DNA of 64,000 bases, taken from Clostridium_B lapidicellarium. Lineage in GTDB: Bacteria > Bacillota > Clostridia > Clostridiales > Clostridiaceae. The notes under the pieces are model-generated. The model ran no database searches and was not told the origin of the DNA. It saw nothing but the letters and a program-made list of their open reading frames with translations. Below are positions 52,188 through 60,633 of this stretch, piece after piece; within the stretch, counting starts at the first letter, position 1; each line of letters opens with the position of its first letter. The stretch covers positions 1-64,000 of the forward strand of contig NZ_JBGFFE010000003.1 in the NCBI RefSeq assembly GCF_041224415.1, given 5' to 3'. The translations under genes were made by a program, and so were the position numbers.

Positions 52188-53420
52188 ATGACAAAAATAA
52201 TAGTAATCGGCGGCGGTCCTTCGGGAATGATGGCTGCGATAACCGCCGCATCAAATAACAATGAAGTTGTTTTAATAGAGAGAAATGAAAAATTGGGCAA
52301 AAAGATGTTTATATCAGGAAAGGGAAGATGTAATATAACAAATGGGAAAGATATAGAGGAATTTTTCGATTATATTCCCGGAAACCCCCATTTCCTTTAC
52401 AGTTCCCTTTATTCATTTACAAATGAAGATACTATAAAATTTTTTAATAAATTAGGAGTCAAACTGAAAATTGAGAGAGGGGATAGAGTTTTCCCTGTAT
52501 CAAATAAGTCCTCTGATCTAATTGAAGCCATGAAAAAACAGCTTATAAAAGAAAAGGTCAAGATAAAATTAAATTCCAGAGTGAAAAAATTTATCTGTCG
52601 TGACAGGGTTATAAGTGCAGTTCAGCTTGAAGATAATTCCATAGTGGAAGGTGATTATTTTATGCTCTGTACTGGTGGGCTATCTTATCCTCAGACTGGT
52701 TCTACAGGAGATGGATATAAATTGGCCAAAGGGATGGGTCATACTATAATGGAGTTAAATCCATCACTTGTGCCGATAGAGATAGAAGAAGGCTGGATAA
52801 AGAAACTGCAGGGTCTTTCATTGAAAAATGTATCTTTAAGTATAGTTGATTCAAAAAATAAAATTTTGTATAGGGAATTTGGCGAAATGTTGTTTACCCA
52901 TTTTGGTATATCTGGTCCTATTGTTTTAAGTGCAAGCAGGGTGGTAAAAGACAATACAAATTTAAGGGCAGTTGTAAATTTAAAACCTGCCCTGCAAGTT
53001 GAACAACTGGATAGGAGACTGCAGAGAGATTTTCTAAAGTATTCAAACAAAGATTTTAAGAATTCTCTGGATGATCTATTACCCAGGAAATTAATAGAAA
53101 TAGTTATAGATTTATCCAAAATAGTTCCAAGTAAAAAGTGCAATTCCATAACTAAGGAGGAAAGGATGGATTTGGCGAATCTACTTCAGAACCTTTCTAT
53201 GACCATAAAGGGGCTCCGGCCCATATCAGAGGCAATAATTACCTCAGGAGGGATAAATACGAAAGAAATAGATCCATCTACTATGAAATCCAAAATAATA
53301 TCCAATCTATATTTTGCAGGAGAGTTGATTGATGTAGATGGTTATACAGGCGGATTTAACATGCAGATTGCATTATCCACTGGATTTTTAGCAGGGACTC
53401 AAATGACACGAATACGTTAA
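52188..53420 (+). CDS. BaiN/HI0933-family flavoprotein
   Basis: Product of 410 residues. An FAD-binding GGGPSGM start, the ISGKGRCNITN block and the late FAGELIDVDGYTGGFNMQIALSTG block are those of the HI0933/BaiN (YtfP) family. These are uncharacterised NAD(P)/FAD oxidoreductases; the BaiN name comes from bile-acid work and need not apply here. The ATG at 52188 has AAGGTG nine bases upstream; the GTG at 52176 overlaps it. It precedes cmk and ispH/rpsA, an order I recall as common in clostridia. Confidence 0.87.
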   Translation: MTKIIVIGGGPSGMMAAITAASNNNEVVLIERNEKLGKKMFISGKGRCNITNGKDIEEFFDYIPGNPHFLYSSLYSFTNEDTIKFFNKLGVKLKIERGDRVFPVSNKSSDLIEAMKKQLIKEKVKIKLNSRVKKFICRDRVISAVQLEDNSIVEGDYFMLCTGGLSYPQTGSTGDGYKLAKGMGHTIMELNPSLVPIEIEEGWIKKLQGLSLKNVSLSIVDSKNKILYREFGEMLFTHFGISGPIVLSASRVVKDNTNLRAVVNLKPALQVEQLDRRLQRDFLKYSNKDFKNSLDDLLPRKLIEIVIDLSKIVPSKKCNSITKEERMDLANLLQNLSMTIKGLRPISEAIITSGGINTKEIDPSTMKSKIISNLYFAGELIDVDGYTGGFNMQIALSTGFLAGTQMTRIR

Positions 53421-53427
53421 ATTAATC

Positions 53428-53456
53428 CTATAAAATAAAGGATTTTATAGTTTTTT
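53428..53456 (+). terminator. Terminator after the flavoprotein gene
   Basis: CTATAAAAT pairs with ATTTTATAG around AAAGG, followed by TTTTTT. Confidence 0.7.
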
Positions 53457-53515
53457 ATAGAATAATAGAATATATAAATAATTAATGGCTTTATCAAGAA
53501 AGGCGGAATAATATT

Positions 53516-54172
53516 TTGAATATATCTGTCGCAATCGATGGTCCTGCAGCTGCAGGCAAGAGTACTATAGCAAACATTATAGCCCAAAAGTTCAACCTAA
53601 TGTACATAAATACGGGGTTTATGTACAGGGCTGTTGCTTATATATGTATGGAAAAAAGCATACCTTACACAGATACGTCAAGCGTTTGCAAAGTTGCAAA
53701 ATCACTTGAAATGCGCTTTAAAAATGACAGAATTCTGGTAAACGGCAGGGATTTGACTGAATCTATAAAAAAACCCAGTGTAAGCAATAATGTATCAAAC
53801 TATGCCGCTATTCCCGAGCTGCGAAAATTATTGGTAGATATGCAGCAAAAAATGGCATTGAAATGCAATGTGATTATGGATGGACGGGATATAGGCACTG
53901 TAGTTCTAAAAGACACCCCCTTAAAATTTTTTCTTACGGCCAGCGCCGGTGAAAGAGCCAGGAGGAGGTGCAGGGAACTTAAGGAGAAGAATATACCTGC
54001 AGAATATGATAAAATATTAAATGATATAATTAAAAGAGATTATATGGATTCGCATAGGGAGATATCTCCTCTTGTGAAATCGGAAGATGCCTTAGAAATA
54101 GATTCTTCTAACCTTTCTATTTCGGAAGTGGTAGAAGTTATTTCGAAATACATAATAGAAAATTCAAGGTGA
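53516..54172 (+). CDS. cmk: Cytidylate kinase
   Basis: Product of 218 residues. It phosphorylates CMP and dCMP with ATP. The P-loop is GPAAAGKS at 9-16; YINTGFMYRAVAY, MDGRDIGTVVLKD and the RRRCRELKEK lid follow in the expected order. The start is TTG with AAAGGCGG upstream. It lies four bases before ispH/rpsA and is surely cotranscribed with it. Confidence 0.94.
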   Translation: MNISVAIDGPAAAGKSTIANIIAQKFNLMYINTGFMYRAVAYICMEKSIPYTDTSSVCKVAKSLEMRFKNDRILVNGRDLTESIKKPSVSNNVSNYAAIPELRKLLVDMQQKMALKCNVIMDGRDIGTVVLKDTPLKFFLTASAGERARRRCRELKEKNIPAEYDKILNDIIKRDYMDSHREISPLVKSEDALEIDSSNLSISEVVEVISKYIIENSR

Positions 54173-54176
54173 AATT

Positions 54177-56093
54177 ATGAAAATTGTACTGGCAGAAAAA
54201 TCTGGATTTTGTTTCGGAGTAAAAAGAGCTGTGGAAGGAGCTGTAAATACTCAAAAAAAATTCAAAAAAAATATATATACTTTGGGTCCTTTGATTCATA
54301 ATAATAGTGTAGTAAAAAAATTAGAGGAAAAAGGAATATTTCCTCTAAAAGAAGATGATATGAATAAACTCGAAGAAGGAGATGTAGTTATAATACGTTC
54401 CCATGGAGTACCTAAATCTACATTTACTCTTCTAAAAAATAAAAAAGTAAATGTAATAAATGCTACATGCCCGTATGTTTCGAATATACAAAAAAAAGTA
54501 GAAAAATATTATAAATTGGGGTATTCTATATTAATAGTAGGTGATAAGACTCACCCTGAAGTACTGGGCATAGATGGCTGGTGTGAAAATACTGCAATTA
54601 TATCTAAAAATGGATCAAACCTGGAAAAACTTCCACCAAAACTTTGCATAGTGTCACAGACTACAGAAAAGCAGTCCAACTGGCAGAAAGTGATGAATGT
54701 AGTAATCAAGCAGTGTAAAGAGTTCATTGCTTTTAACACAATATGCAGTGCTACAGGATTTCGACAAAAATCTGCAGATGATATTTCAAAAAAAGTTGAC
54801 GCAATGATAGTACTAGGGGGTAAAAATAGTTCCAACACCACTAAATTATATGAAATATGTAAAAGTAATTGTATAAATACCTTTCATGTTGAAAATTCAG
54901 GAGAAATACCTGATAATATAATTAGATCTAATAAAATAAAAACTATAGGTGTTACAGCAGGAGCTTCAACACCAGATTGGATAATAAAGGAGGCAATTTT
55001 GAAAATGAGCGATGACAAAAATTTAGCATTAAAAAATGAGCAATTATCTTATATGGATAAAAATGATACTCAAATAATATTAGGAGAAAAAATTAAAGGG
55101 ACTGTAATATCTGTAAACCCAAATGAGGTCTTTTTAAATATAGGATATAAATCAGATGGTATACTTCCCAAAGTAGAGATAACCAAGAATGAAGATGATG
55201 ACCTGGAAAAATTGATACATGCGGGAGACGAAATGGAAGTCAAAGTAATTCGAAGGCAAAATGAGGATGGATATGTAGTACTGTCCAAGATAGAACTGGA
55301 AAGGGAAAATGCCTATAGAGAATTAAAAGAAATCAATGGAAAAGATACCGTGGTAGAAGTCACAGTGAAAGAAGCTGTAAAAGGCGGACTTGTGGCAAAT
55401 TACAAGGGGGCGAGAGTCTTCATACCTGCTTCCCATGTAGAACTATATCATGTAGATGATCTTTCTCAATATGTAGATAAAGAATTGGACGTAAATATAA
55501 TCGAATATAAGGAAGAGAGAAGGGGAACCAGAGTAGTAGCTTCGAGAAGAGAAATTTTACGGGCAGAAAGAGAGAAAAGAGAAGAGAAGACATGGAATAT
55601 TCTTGAAAAGGATACAGTAGTAGAAGGAGAAGTTAGAAGATTGACTGATTTTGGAGCCTTTGTGGATGTACAGGGAGTTGACGGTCTGCTTCATGTATCT
55701 GAATTATCCTGGGGAAGAGTAGATAAGCCAAGTGATGTTTTGAAAATAGGTGATAAGATAAAAGTTTATATATTGGATGTAGACAAAGAAAAGAGAAAAT
55801 TGTCATTATCACTTAAAAAACTTATGGAAAATCCCTGGAATAATGTTGATGTAAAATATCCAGTGGGAAGCGTAGTACTTGGGAAAGTAGTCAGGTTTGC
55901 AAGTTTCGGTGCTTTTGTTGAATTGGAACCGGGAGTAGATGCACTTGTCCATATATCTCAGATAAGCCACAAGAGAATAGATAAACCTGAAGATGTATTG
56001 AAAGTAGGTCAGGAAGTAAAGGCAAAGATTCTGGAAGTAAATAGGGATGATGAAAAAATAGCATTGAGTATAAAAGAGGTAGACGATATTTAA
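54177..56093 (+). CDS. ispH: Bifunctional HMBPP reductase / ribosomal protein S1 fusion
   Basis: Product of 638 residues. Residues 1-280 are IspH, the last enzyme of the MEP isoprenoid route, with iron-sulfur cysteines C12 (SGFCFGVKRAV), C98 (ATCPYV) and C190 (TICSATGFRQ). A short charged linker leads into four S1 RNA-binding repeats (about 302-375, 390-460, 475-545, 560-632; the last two read GEVRRLTDFGAFVDVQGVDGLLHVSELS and GKVVRFASFGAFVELEPGVDALVHISQIS). This fusion is a known clostridial arrangement. AAGGTG is four bases before the ATG. The S1 part may help translation start rather than be a true S1. Confidence 0.95.
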   Translation: MKIVLAEKSGFCFGVKRAVEGAVNTQKKFKKNIYTLGPLIHNNSVVKKLEEKGIFPLKEDDMNKLEEGDVVIIRSHGVPKSTFTLLKNKKVNVINATCPYVSNIQKKVEKYYKLGYSILIVGDKTHPEVLGIDGWCENTAIISKNGSNLEKLPPKLCIVSQTTEKQSNWQKVMNVVIKQCKEFIAFNTICSATGFRQKSADDISKKVDAMIVLGGKNSSNTTKLYEICKSNCINTFHVENSGEIPDNIIRSNKIKTIGVTAGASTPDWIIKEAILKMSDDKNLALKNEQLSYMDKNDTQIILGEKIKGTVISVNPNEVFLNIGYKSDGILPKVEITKNEDDDLEKLIHAGDEMEVKVIRRQNEDGYVVLSKIELERENAYRELKEINGKDTVVEVTVKEAVKGGLVANYKGARVFIPASHVELYHVDDLSQYVDKELDVNIIEYKEERRGTRVVASRREILRAEREKREEKTWNILEKDTVVEGEVRRLTDFGAFVDVQGVDGLLHVSELSWGRVDKPSDVLKIGDKIKVYILDVDKEKRKLSLSLKKLMENPWNNVDVKYPVGSVVLGKVVRFASFGAFVELEPGVDALVHISQISHKRIDKPEDVLKVGQEVKAKILEVNRDDEKIALSIKEVDDI

Positions 56094-56238
56094 ACCATGC
56101 CCTAAAATTTGATTTACCGCCAATGTTTATCCAATATATGAAGAAAGTTAGAGTAATATTTAAATATTTCAAATATATATTGACTTTTTCATTATTTTTG
56201 ATAGAATTTAATTGTTATATTTTATCTAGGGGGTAAAT

Positions 56239-56253
56239 ATGAAAAATGAATGA
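56239..56253 (+). CDS. Possible four-codon leader ORF overlapping speD
   Basis: An ATG at 56239 lies five bases after AGGGGG and reads Met-Lys-Asn-Glu-stop; its stop overlaps the second and third codons of speD. It is better spaced from the ribosome site than the speD start (about 12 bases). It may be chance, or a translational control element. Confidence 0.25.
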   Translation: MKNE

Positions 56254-56626
56254 ATTAGGGCGGCACATTTTAGCGGAAATCTATGGATGCGATGCTAGAA
56301 TATTGAATGATGAAGATTTTATAAAAAAAGTAATGGTGAATTCTGCACTAAAAGCAGGTGCTGAAGTAAGAGAAGCTATTTTTCACAAATTTAGTCCTCA
56401 GGGTGTCAGTGGTGTAGTTATAATATCAGAATCACATCTGACTGTTCATACATGGCCAGAACTTGGTTATGCTGCTGTGGACGTATTTACTTGTGGAAAT
56501 AGAATAAATCCTTGGGATGCATGTAATTATATGACTGAAAAATTCAATGCAAAAAATATGACGGCTACAGAAGTAAAGAGAGGTATATTTGAACAGGCCG
56601 TGGAAGTAAAAGCCTCAAATATATAA
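56246..56626 (+). CDS. speD: S-adenosylmethionine decarboxylase proenzyme (short bacterial type)
   Basis: Product of 126 residues, normal for the SpeH class. It makes decarboxylated SAM for spermidine synthesis. The chain cleaves itself between E62 and S63 (ISESHLTVHTWPE), giving the pyruvoyl group at S63; H68 and C83 (FTCG) are the other catalytic residues. No spermidine synthase gene adjoins. The ribosome site is rather far from the ATG, with a second ATG in another frame between. A short hairpin terminator follows. Confidence 0.94.
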   Translation: MNELGRHILAEIYGCDARILNDEDFIKKVMVNSALKAGAEVREAIFHKFSPQGVSGVVIISESHLTVHTWPELGYAAVDVFTCGNRINPWDACNYMTEKFNAKNMTATEVKRGIFEQAVEVKASNI

Positions 56627-56627
56627 G

Positions 56628-56656
56628 AGATCATCGAGCAGGGTGATCTTTTATTT
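56628..56656 (+). terminator. Terminator after speD
   Basis: AGATCA pairs with TGATCT around a loop of about ten bases, followed by TTTATTTTC. Short stem. Confidence 0.55.
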
Positions 56657-56690
56657 TCTATTATTATATACCATACAGGGTGAAAATTGA

Positions 56691-57569
56691 ATGTATAAAT
56701 GTATGAAGCTGATAAAGAAAAATCTAAAGTATTTTAGAATATTGAATGAAAAGCGGAATCTGTTCAATTCTTTAAATAAGGATTTTTTCCAAATTTATGA
56801 TAATTGCAATTTTATACAGCAAATTATTTTAAGAAATAAGGTCAAACTAATCAGAAATAGAGCTAGGTATATAGGCTATATTTGGACAGACTTCTACCCT
56901 AGAGACATCTGTTACATAAATGCCATGAACGTAGTATATGAATACAGAAGCACCGATATATTGCCCTATAAGTGCTTGATAAATACCATAAAGAAAAATT
57001 ATATTATAAAATATTTTTGCGAAAGCAATAACTATAATTTTAGATTATTAAAGAAGGTGGGATTTGAAAAAAAAGATGGTACTTTGATTTTATACAGGGA
57101 TCTGCCTGAAAGTATAGATTTTACTTTAAATGAAGAGTTGGAATTTGAATTAATGCAAAAGGGCAGAGATGAGAAAAAAAGATGTGAAATACAGAATAAA
57201 ATATTTCAGGATAACAACAGGATTCCGCTTACTTTGGAAGATATTTTTTTTGATGAAATACAGGATTATTATTTTGAAAAAGGTGCAGTTTTCTTGAAAA
57301 AAAACGATAGATATATAGGATATGGTCAATTCATAATTGAAAAGGGAATGCCTGTTATAGTAAATTTTGGTATAATCAAAGAATTCAGGGGTAGAGGATA
57401 CAGCAGATATTTTCTGATATACATATTGAATCTAATACATTTCAATGGATTCAATAAAATAATAATAAAAGTGAAAAATTCTAACTACATAGCTTTAAAT
57501 CTGTATAAAAGCGTTGGGTTCAAGGTAAAAAGGGAACAGTGCCTTTTAGAACTAAACCACAGAAGGTAA
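56691..57569 (+). CDS. GNAT-family N-acetyltransferase
   Basis: Product of 292 residues. The C-terminal 130 residues form a GNAT domain with the acetyl-CoA loop as FRGRGYSRYFLIYIL and the late NYIALNLYKSVGF strand. The N-terminal half looks like a degenerate GNAT copy (YIGYIWTDFYP, then NAMNVVYEYR, ending NYNFRLLKKVGFEK) without the pyrophosphate-binding loop, so the protein is probably a tandem GNAT with one active half. Substrate unknown; polyamines are conceivable from the speD neighbour only. It ends in a clear bidirectional terminator. Confidence 0.78.
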   Translation: MYKCMKLIKKNLKYFRILNEKRNLFNSLNKDFFQIYDNCNFIQQIILRNKVKLIRNRARYIGYIWTDFYPRDICYINAMNVVYEYRSTDILPYKCLINTIKKNYIIKYFCESNNYNFRLLKKVGFEKKDGTLILYRDLPESIDFTLNEELEFELMQKGRDEKKRCEIQNKIFQDNNRIPLTLEDIFFDEIQDYYFEKGAVFLKKNDRYIGYGQFIIEKGMPVIVNFGIIKEFRGRGYSRYFLIYILNLIHFNGFNKIIIKVKNSNYIALNLYKSVGFKVKREQCLLELNHRR

Positions 57570-57613
57570 TATATAAAAAATTCCCAGCTAACTGGGAATT
57601 TTTTATATATTAC
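57568..57613. terminator. Bidirectional terminator between the GNAT and aminotransferase genes
   Basis: A near-perfect palindrome: AATATATAAAAAATTCCCAG and its complement around CTAA, with T-runs on both strands. Confidence 0.9.
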
Positions 57614-57620
57614 CTCTTAA

Positions 57621-58817
57621 TCAATCTCTTGTCTTTTTATATTCATCCAGTGCTATCTTTAATAATCTTACAGCTTCTTTTAAGTCGTCACAATTCAGAC
57701 AATAAGATATTCTTATTTCATCTTCTCCCAATCCCGGAGTAGCATAAAAACCGTTGGCGGGAGCAACCATTACTGTTTTTCCGTCTTTCTCAAAATCAGT
57801 TAACAGGAATTTTGAAAAATCTTCTGCATTTTTGACAGGTAATTTTGCAACTACGTAGAAGGCACCGCTCGGTTTCTTGCATATCAAGCCGGGTATCTTG
57901 CCAAGACCCTCCATTAGAATATCTCTTCTTTTTTGATATTCCTCTCTTGTTTTAACAAAATAACTTTCCGGAGTATCTTTTAAGGCAGTTGCTCCAATCT
58001 GTTCTACAGTAGGTACGCAAAGTCTGGACTGGCACAATTTCATCACATTGTGGATAAACTCCCTGTTCTTTGAGGCTGCTAATCCAATTCTTGCGCCACA
58101 AGCACTGTAGCGTTTGGATATACTATCCACAACTATTACTCTATCTGCAATATCCTTTAAGCTGAGTATAGAAGTATATTTCAGTCCATCATATACAAAT
58201 TCTCTATAAACTTCATCTGCTATAAGGAAGAGGTCGTGTTCTTTAGCTATATCTCCAAGCATTCTTAGTTCTTCTGCAGTATATACTGTACCTGTCGGGT
58301 TTCCGGGGTTTGATATCATAAGTGCTCTTGTCCTATCGGTTATTTTGCTTTCTATTACCTCTTTACTTGGAAGGTGAAAACCATTTTCTGCTTTTGTCAA
58401 GTATGGGACCATCTTAGCTGAAGCTGTTTCTGCAAATCCATTATAATTTGTATAAAATGGCTCAGGAGAAATTATTTCATCTCCAGGATCACATAAAGTC
58501 ATAAAGGTAAGCATTATGGCTTCACTGCCTCCATTAGTCACTACCAGCTCGTCTTTAGTAAATTCTGTACCCCATTTTTTGTAATATTCTATGAAGCTTT
58601 CCTGTAGCTCGTCCATTCCTTGCGATTCCGTATATGACAGAACATCTGTCTTAAATCTTTCAATTGCCTTGAAAAACAGGTCTGGAGTCTTTACATCAGG
58701 TTGTCCAATATTTAAATGGTATACCTTTACACCTCTCTTTGTTGCGGCAGTTGCATAAGGCGCCAATTTACGTATAGGTGAAAATTTCATGTTTAAAATT
58801 CTATTTGATAATTTCAT
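57621..58817 (-). CDS. Class I PLP-dependent aminotransferase (AspC-like)
   Basis: Product of 398 residues. The PLP-binding Lys is in SISKRYSACGARIGLA; other fold I blocks are NIGQPDVKTPD, NGGSEAIMLTF, ISNPGNPTGTVY (Asn) and IADEVYREFVYDG (Asp, Tyr). The EDEIRISYCLN block with its substrate-binding Arg ends the protein. It resembles clostridial aspartate-type aminotransferases; the amino donor cannot be fixed from sequence. TGGAGGGG precedes the ATG. It lies downstream of another aminotransferase and a short ORF on the same strand. Confidence 0.88.
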   Translation of the reverse strand: MKLSNRILNMKFSPIRKLAPYATAATKRGVKVYHLNIGQPDVKTPDLFFKAIERFKTDVLSYTESQGMDELQESFIEYYKKWGTEFTKDELVVTNGGSEAIMLTFMTLCDPGDEIISPEPFYTNYNGFAETASAKMVPYLTKAENGFHLPSKEVIESKITDRTRALMISNPGNPTGTVYTAEELRMLGDIAKEHDLFLIADEVYREFVYDGLKYTSILSLKDIADRVIVVDSISKRYSACGARIGLAASKNREFIHNVMKLCQSRLCVPTVEQIGATALKDTPESYFVKTREEYQKRRDILMEGLGKIPGLICKKPSGAFYVVAKLPVKNAEDFSKFLLTDFEKDGKTVMVAPANGFYATPGLGEDEIRISYCLNCDDLKEAVRLLKIALDEYKKTRD

Positions 58818-58885
58818 AGGAAATACCCCTCCACTTTTGATTTAAATTAACTAAACTGTAGTATGAATGTAAGAATAAAATCTTT

Positions 58886-59041
58886 TCATTTAGATAAGTT
58901 TTTTATGGGAATGTGAATTGATTTTAATTCAAACATGCTTTGATTTTGAAAACTGTTAAAGTAACCTCTGTCTCCAATACAATCGGCTCTCAATCTACCC
59001 CTTTTTTCTGTTAATTCTATAGAATTTTTTATATCATACAT
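58886..59041 (-). CDS. Short ORF of 51 codons between the two aminotransferase genes
   Basis: Not recognised. The ATG at 59041 has GGGAGAGG six bases upstream, as good as any gene nearby. The product starts MYDIKNSIELTEKRGRLRADC, with IGDRGYFNSFQNQSMFELK in the middle and ends IHIPIKNLSK. It is charged and soluble, with a single Cys and no signal peptide. It sits in the 281-base gap between the two aminotransferase genes and on their strand, so it would be transcribed with them. A hairpin-like sequence covers the ribosome site region (59048-59085). It could be a small protein, a leader peptide or chance. Confidence 0.5.
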   Translation of the reverse strand: MYDIKNSIELTEKRGRLRADCIGDRGYFNSFQNQSMFELKSIHIPIKNLSK

Positions 59042-59047
59042 GTTATC

Positions 59048-59085
59048 CTCTCCCTTTAGAGAAAGTTTAACCTAAAAGGAGAGAT
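59048..59085. other. Inverted repeat at the ribosome site of the short ORF
   Basis: CTCTCCCTTTAG and CTAAAAGGAGAG (plus strand) form a 12-bp stem with one G-U or mismatch around about 14 bases. On the plus strand it is followed by ATTTTATT. On the minus strand the second arm contains the Shine-Dalgarno of the 51-codon ORF, so folding would hide it. Confidence 0.5.
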
Positions 59086-59098
59086 TTTATTCTATAGA

Positions 59099-60283
59099 TT
59101 AATAATATTTGTAGAGTACTTTTCCAAGCCGCTTAATTCCCTCTACAATTTTTTCCTCTGACATACATGAATAATTTAGTCTGAAATGATTGTCACGTCC
59201 GCCGTTTGGGAAGAAAGAACCTCCTGGAACGTAGGCTACTTTTTCTTTTAATGCCTCTTCCAATATCTTTTTAGAACTTAATCCTTCTTTTAACTCAACC
59301 CAAGCAAATAGCCCTCCATAAGGATTTGTGTGTTTAATTTCCTTTGGAAAGTACTCGTCTATGCTTCTCAGCATAAGAGTTCGACGTTTGCCATAAACCT
59401 TTTTTATATCGTCTATGTGTTTACCTAGATCGTATGTCTCCATAAATTTTGCAGTAGCTCTTTGGTCCAAACTACTTGATTGAAGATCTGCCCCTTGTTT
59501 TATTATAACATATTTTTGAAGTACTTCAGGTGAAGCACATATCCAGCCGATTCTAAAACCAGGACAAAATGTTTTTGAATACGTCCCAAGATATATCACC
59601 CATCCGTCTTTATCAAAACTTTTTATAGAAGGATGAGTCGTGCCTTCGAAGATAAGTTCACCGTAAGGATTATCCTCAATTACAGGAACCTTGTATTTAC
59701 TTGCAAGTTCAGCCAACTTTTTTCTCCTGTCGTCGGACATGGTTATTCCTGTAGGGTTTTGAAAATCTGGGATAGTATAGATCATTTTAACTTTTTTATT
59801 TTTCTTAAGTTCTTCCTCAAGTTTTTCTATTATCATACCGTTTTCATCCATCTCTATCTCAGTAAATTTAGGTCTGTAAGCCCTAAATGCATTAAGTGCT
59901 CCCATATAGCTTGGACTTTCGCATACAATAGTATCCCCTTCATTTACAAACATTTTTGCTGAAAATTCAATTCCCTGTTGGGAGCCGCTGGTTATTATTA
60001 TGTCATCACCAGTAACATGTACCCCTGAATTAACCATCCTCTGATTTGCTATTATTTCCCTTAAGGGTTTAAATCCTTCTGTAGTACTATACTGCATAGT
60101 ACCAATTCCATCTTCGTCTAAAATATTCTGCATTACTTTTTTCATTTCTTTTACAGGGAAAAGTTCTGGTGCAGGTAATCCTCCGGCAAAAGAAATTATT
60201 TCAGGCATTTCAGTTAATTTCAAGAGTTCCCTTATCTCTGAAGCTTTTAGTCCCTCCGCTCTTTGTGAAAAACTTATTTCCAT
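59099..60283 (-). CDS. PLP-dependent aminotransferase of the 2-aminoadipate/aromatic group
   Basis: Product of 394 residues of fold type I, MocR-like branch but without an N-terminal HTH. Seen blocks are ISFAGGLPAPELFP, ITSGSQQGIEFSAK, DFQNPTGITMS (Asn), VIEDNPYGELIF (Asp, Tyr) and the PLP Lys in LGTYSKTFCPGFRIGW. Relatives are LysN and branched/aromatic aminotransferases with broad specificity. AGGGGGG lies nine bases before the ATG. It is divergent from the GntR regulator of the phn genes across 350 bases. Confidence 0.88.
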   Translation of the reverse strand: MEISFSQRAEGLKASEIRELLKLTEMPEIISFAGGLPAPELFPVKEMKKVMQNILDEDGIGTMQYSTTEGFKPLREIIANQRMVNSGVHVTGDDIIITSGSQQGIEFSAKMFVNEGDTIVCESPSYMGALNAFRAYRPKFTEIEMDENGMIIEKLEEELKKNKKVKMIYTIPDFQNPTGITMSDDRRKKLAELASKYKVPVIEDNPYGELIFEGTTHPSIKSFDKDGWVIYLGTYSKTFCPGFRIGWICASPEVLQKYVIIKQGADLQSSSLDQRATAKFMETYDLGKHIDDIKKVYGKRRTLMLRSIDEYFPKEIKHTNPYGGLFAWVELKEGLSSKKILEEALKEKVAYVPGGSFFPNGGRDNHFRLNYSCMSEEKIVEGIKRLGKVLYKYY

Positions 60284-60633
60284 GAAAAAACCCCCCTAAA
60301 TTTTAAAAATGCAATAATTCCTTTATCACCTTCCTTAAATTAATATATTTGAATTACTATTTTTTGTAATTTGAGGTAATACATATTAAAAGTCAAAAAA
60401 ATCAGAAAAATCACATTAATATCATTTTCTTTATAGACGTATTACCTTCTACTATAATAATATAATTTTTAGAGGATATTTTCAACAATAATTTAAATAT
60501 ATTTACTTTAAATATGCACATGTTGTTACTATAATGGAGGATTTATTGTTAATTTTATTTTACAAAGATTAAATATTGAATTAAAAGAATTAATCTATCA
60601 TGGACAATATAAAACAAAATTGAGGTGAAACCC
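60284..60633. other. Gene-free divergent intergenic region
   Basis: 350 bases, extremely AT-rich, with no credible coding frame. It must hold the promoters for the aminotransferase (minus) and the GntR gene (plus). The only structure seen is a set of GTAATT/GTATTACC-type boxes described separately. Confidence 0.7.
60374..60447. promoter_or_regulatory. Spaced inverted boxes AGGTAATAC / GTATTACCT
   Basis: AGGTAATAC at 60374-60382 is exactly complementary to GTATTACCT at 60439-60447. The adjacent AATTAC/GTAATT pair at about 60353-60371 repeats the same core. A looping or paired operator for the aminotransferase or GntR promoter is possible. Confidence 0.4.
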
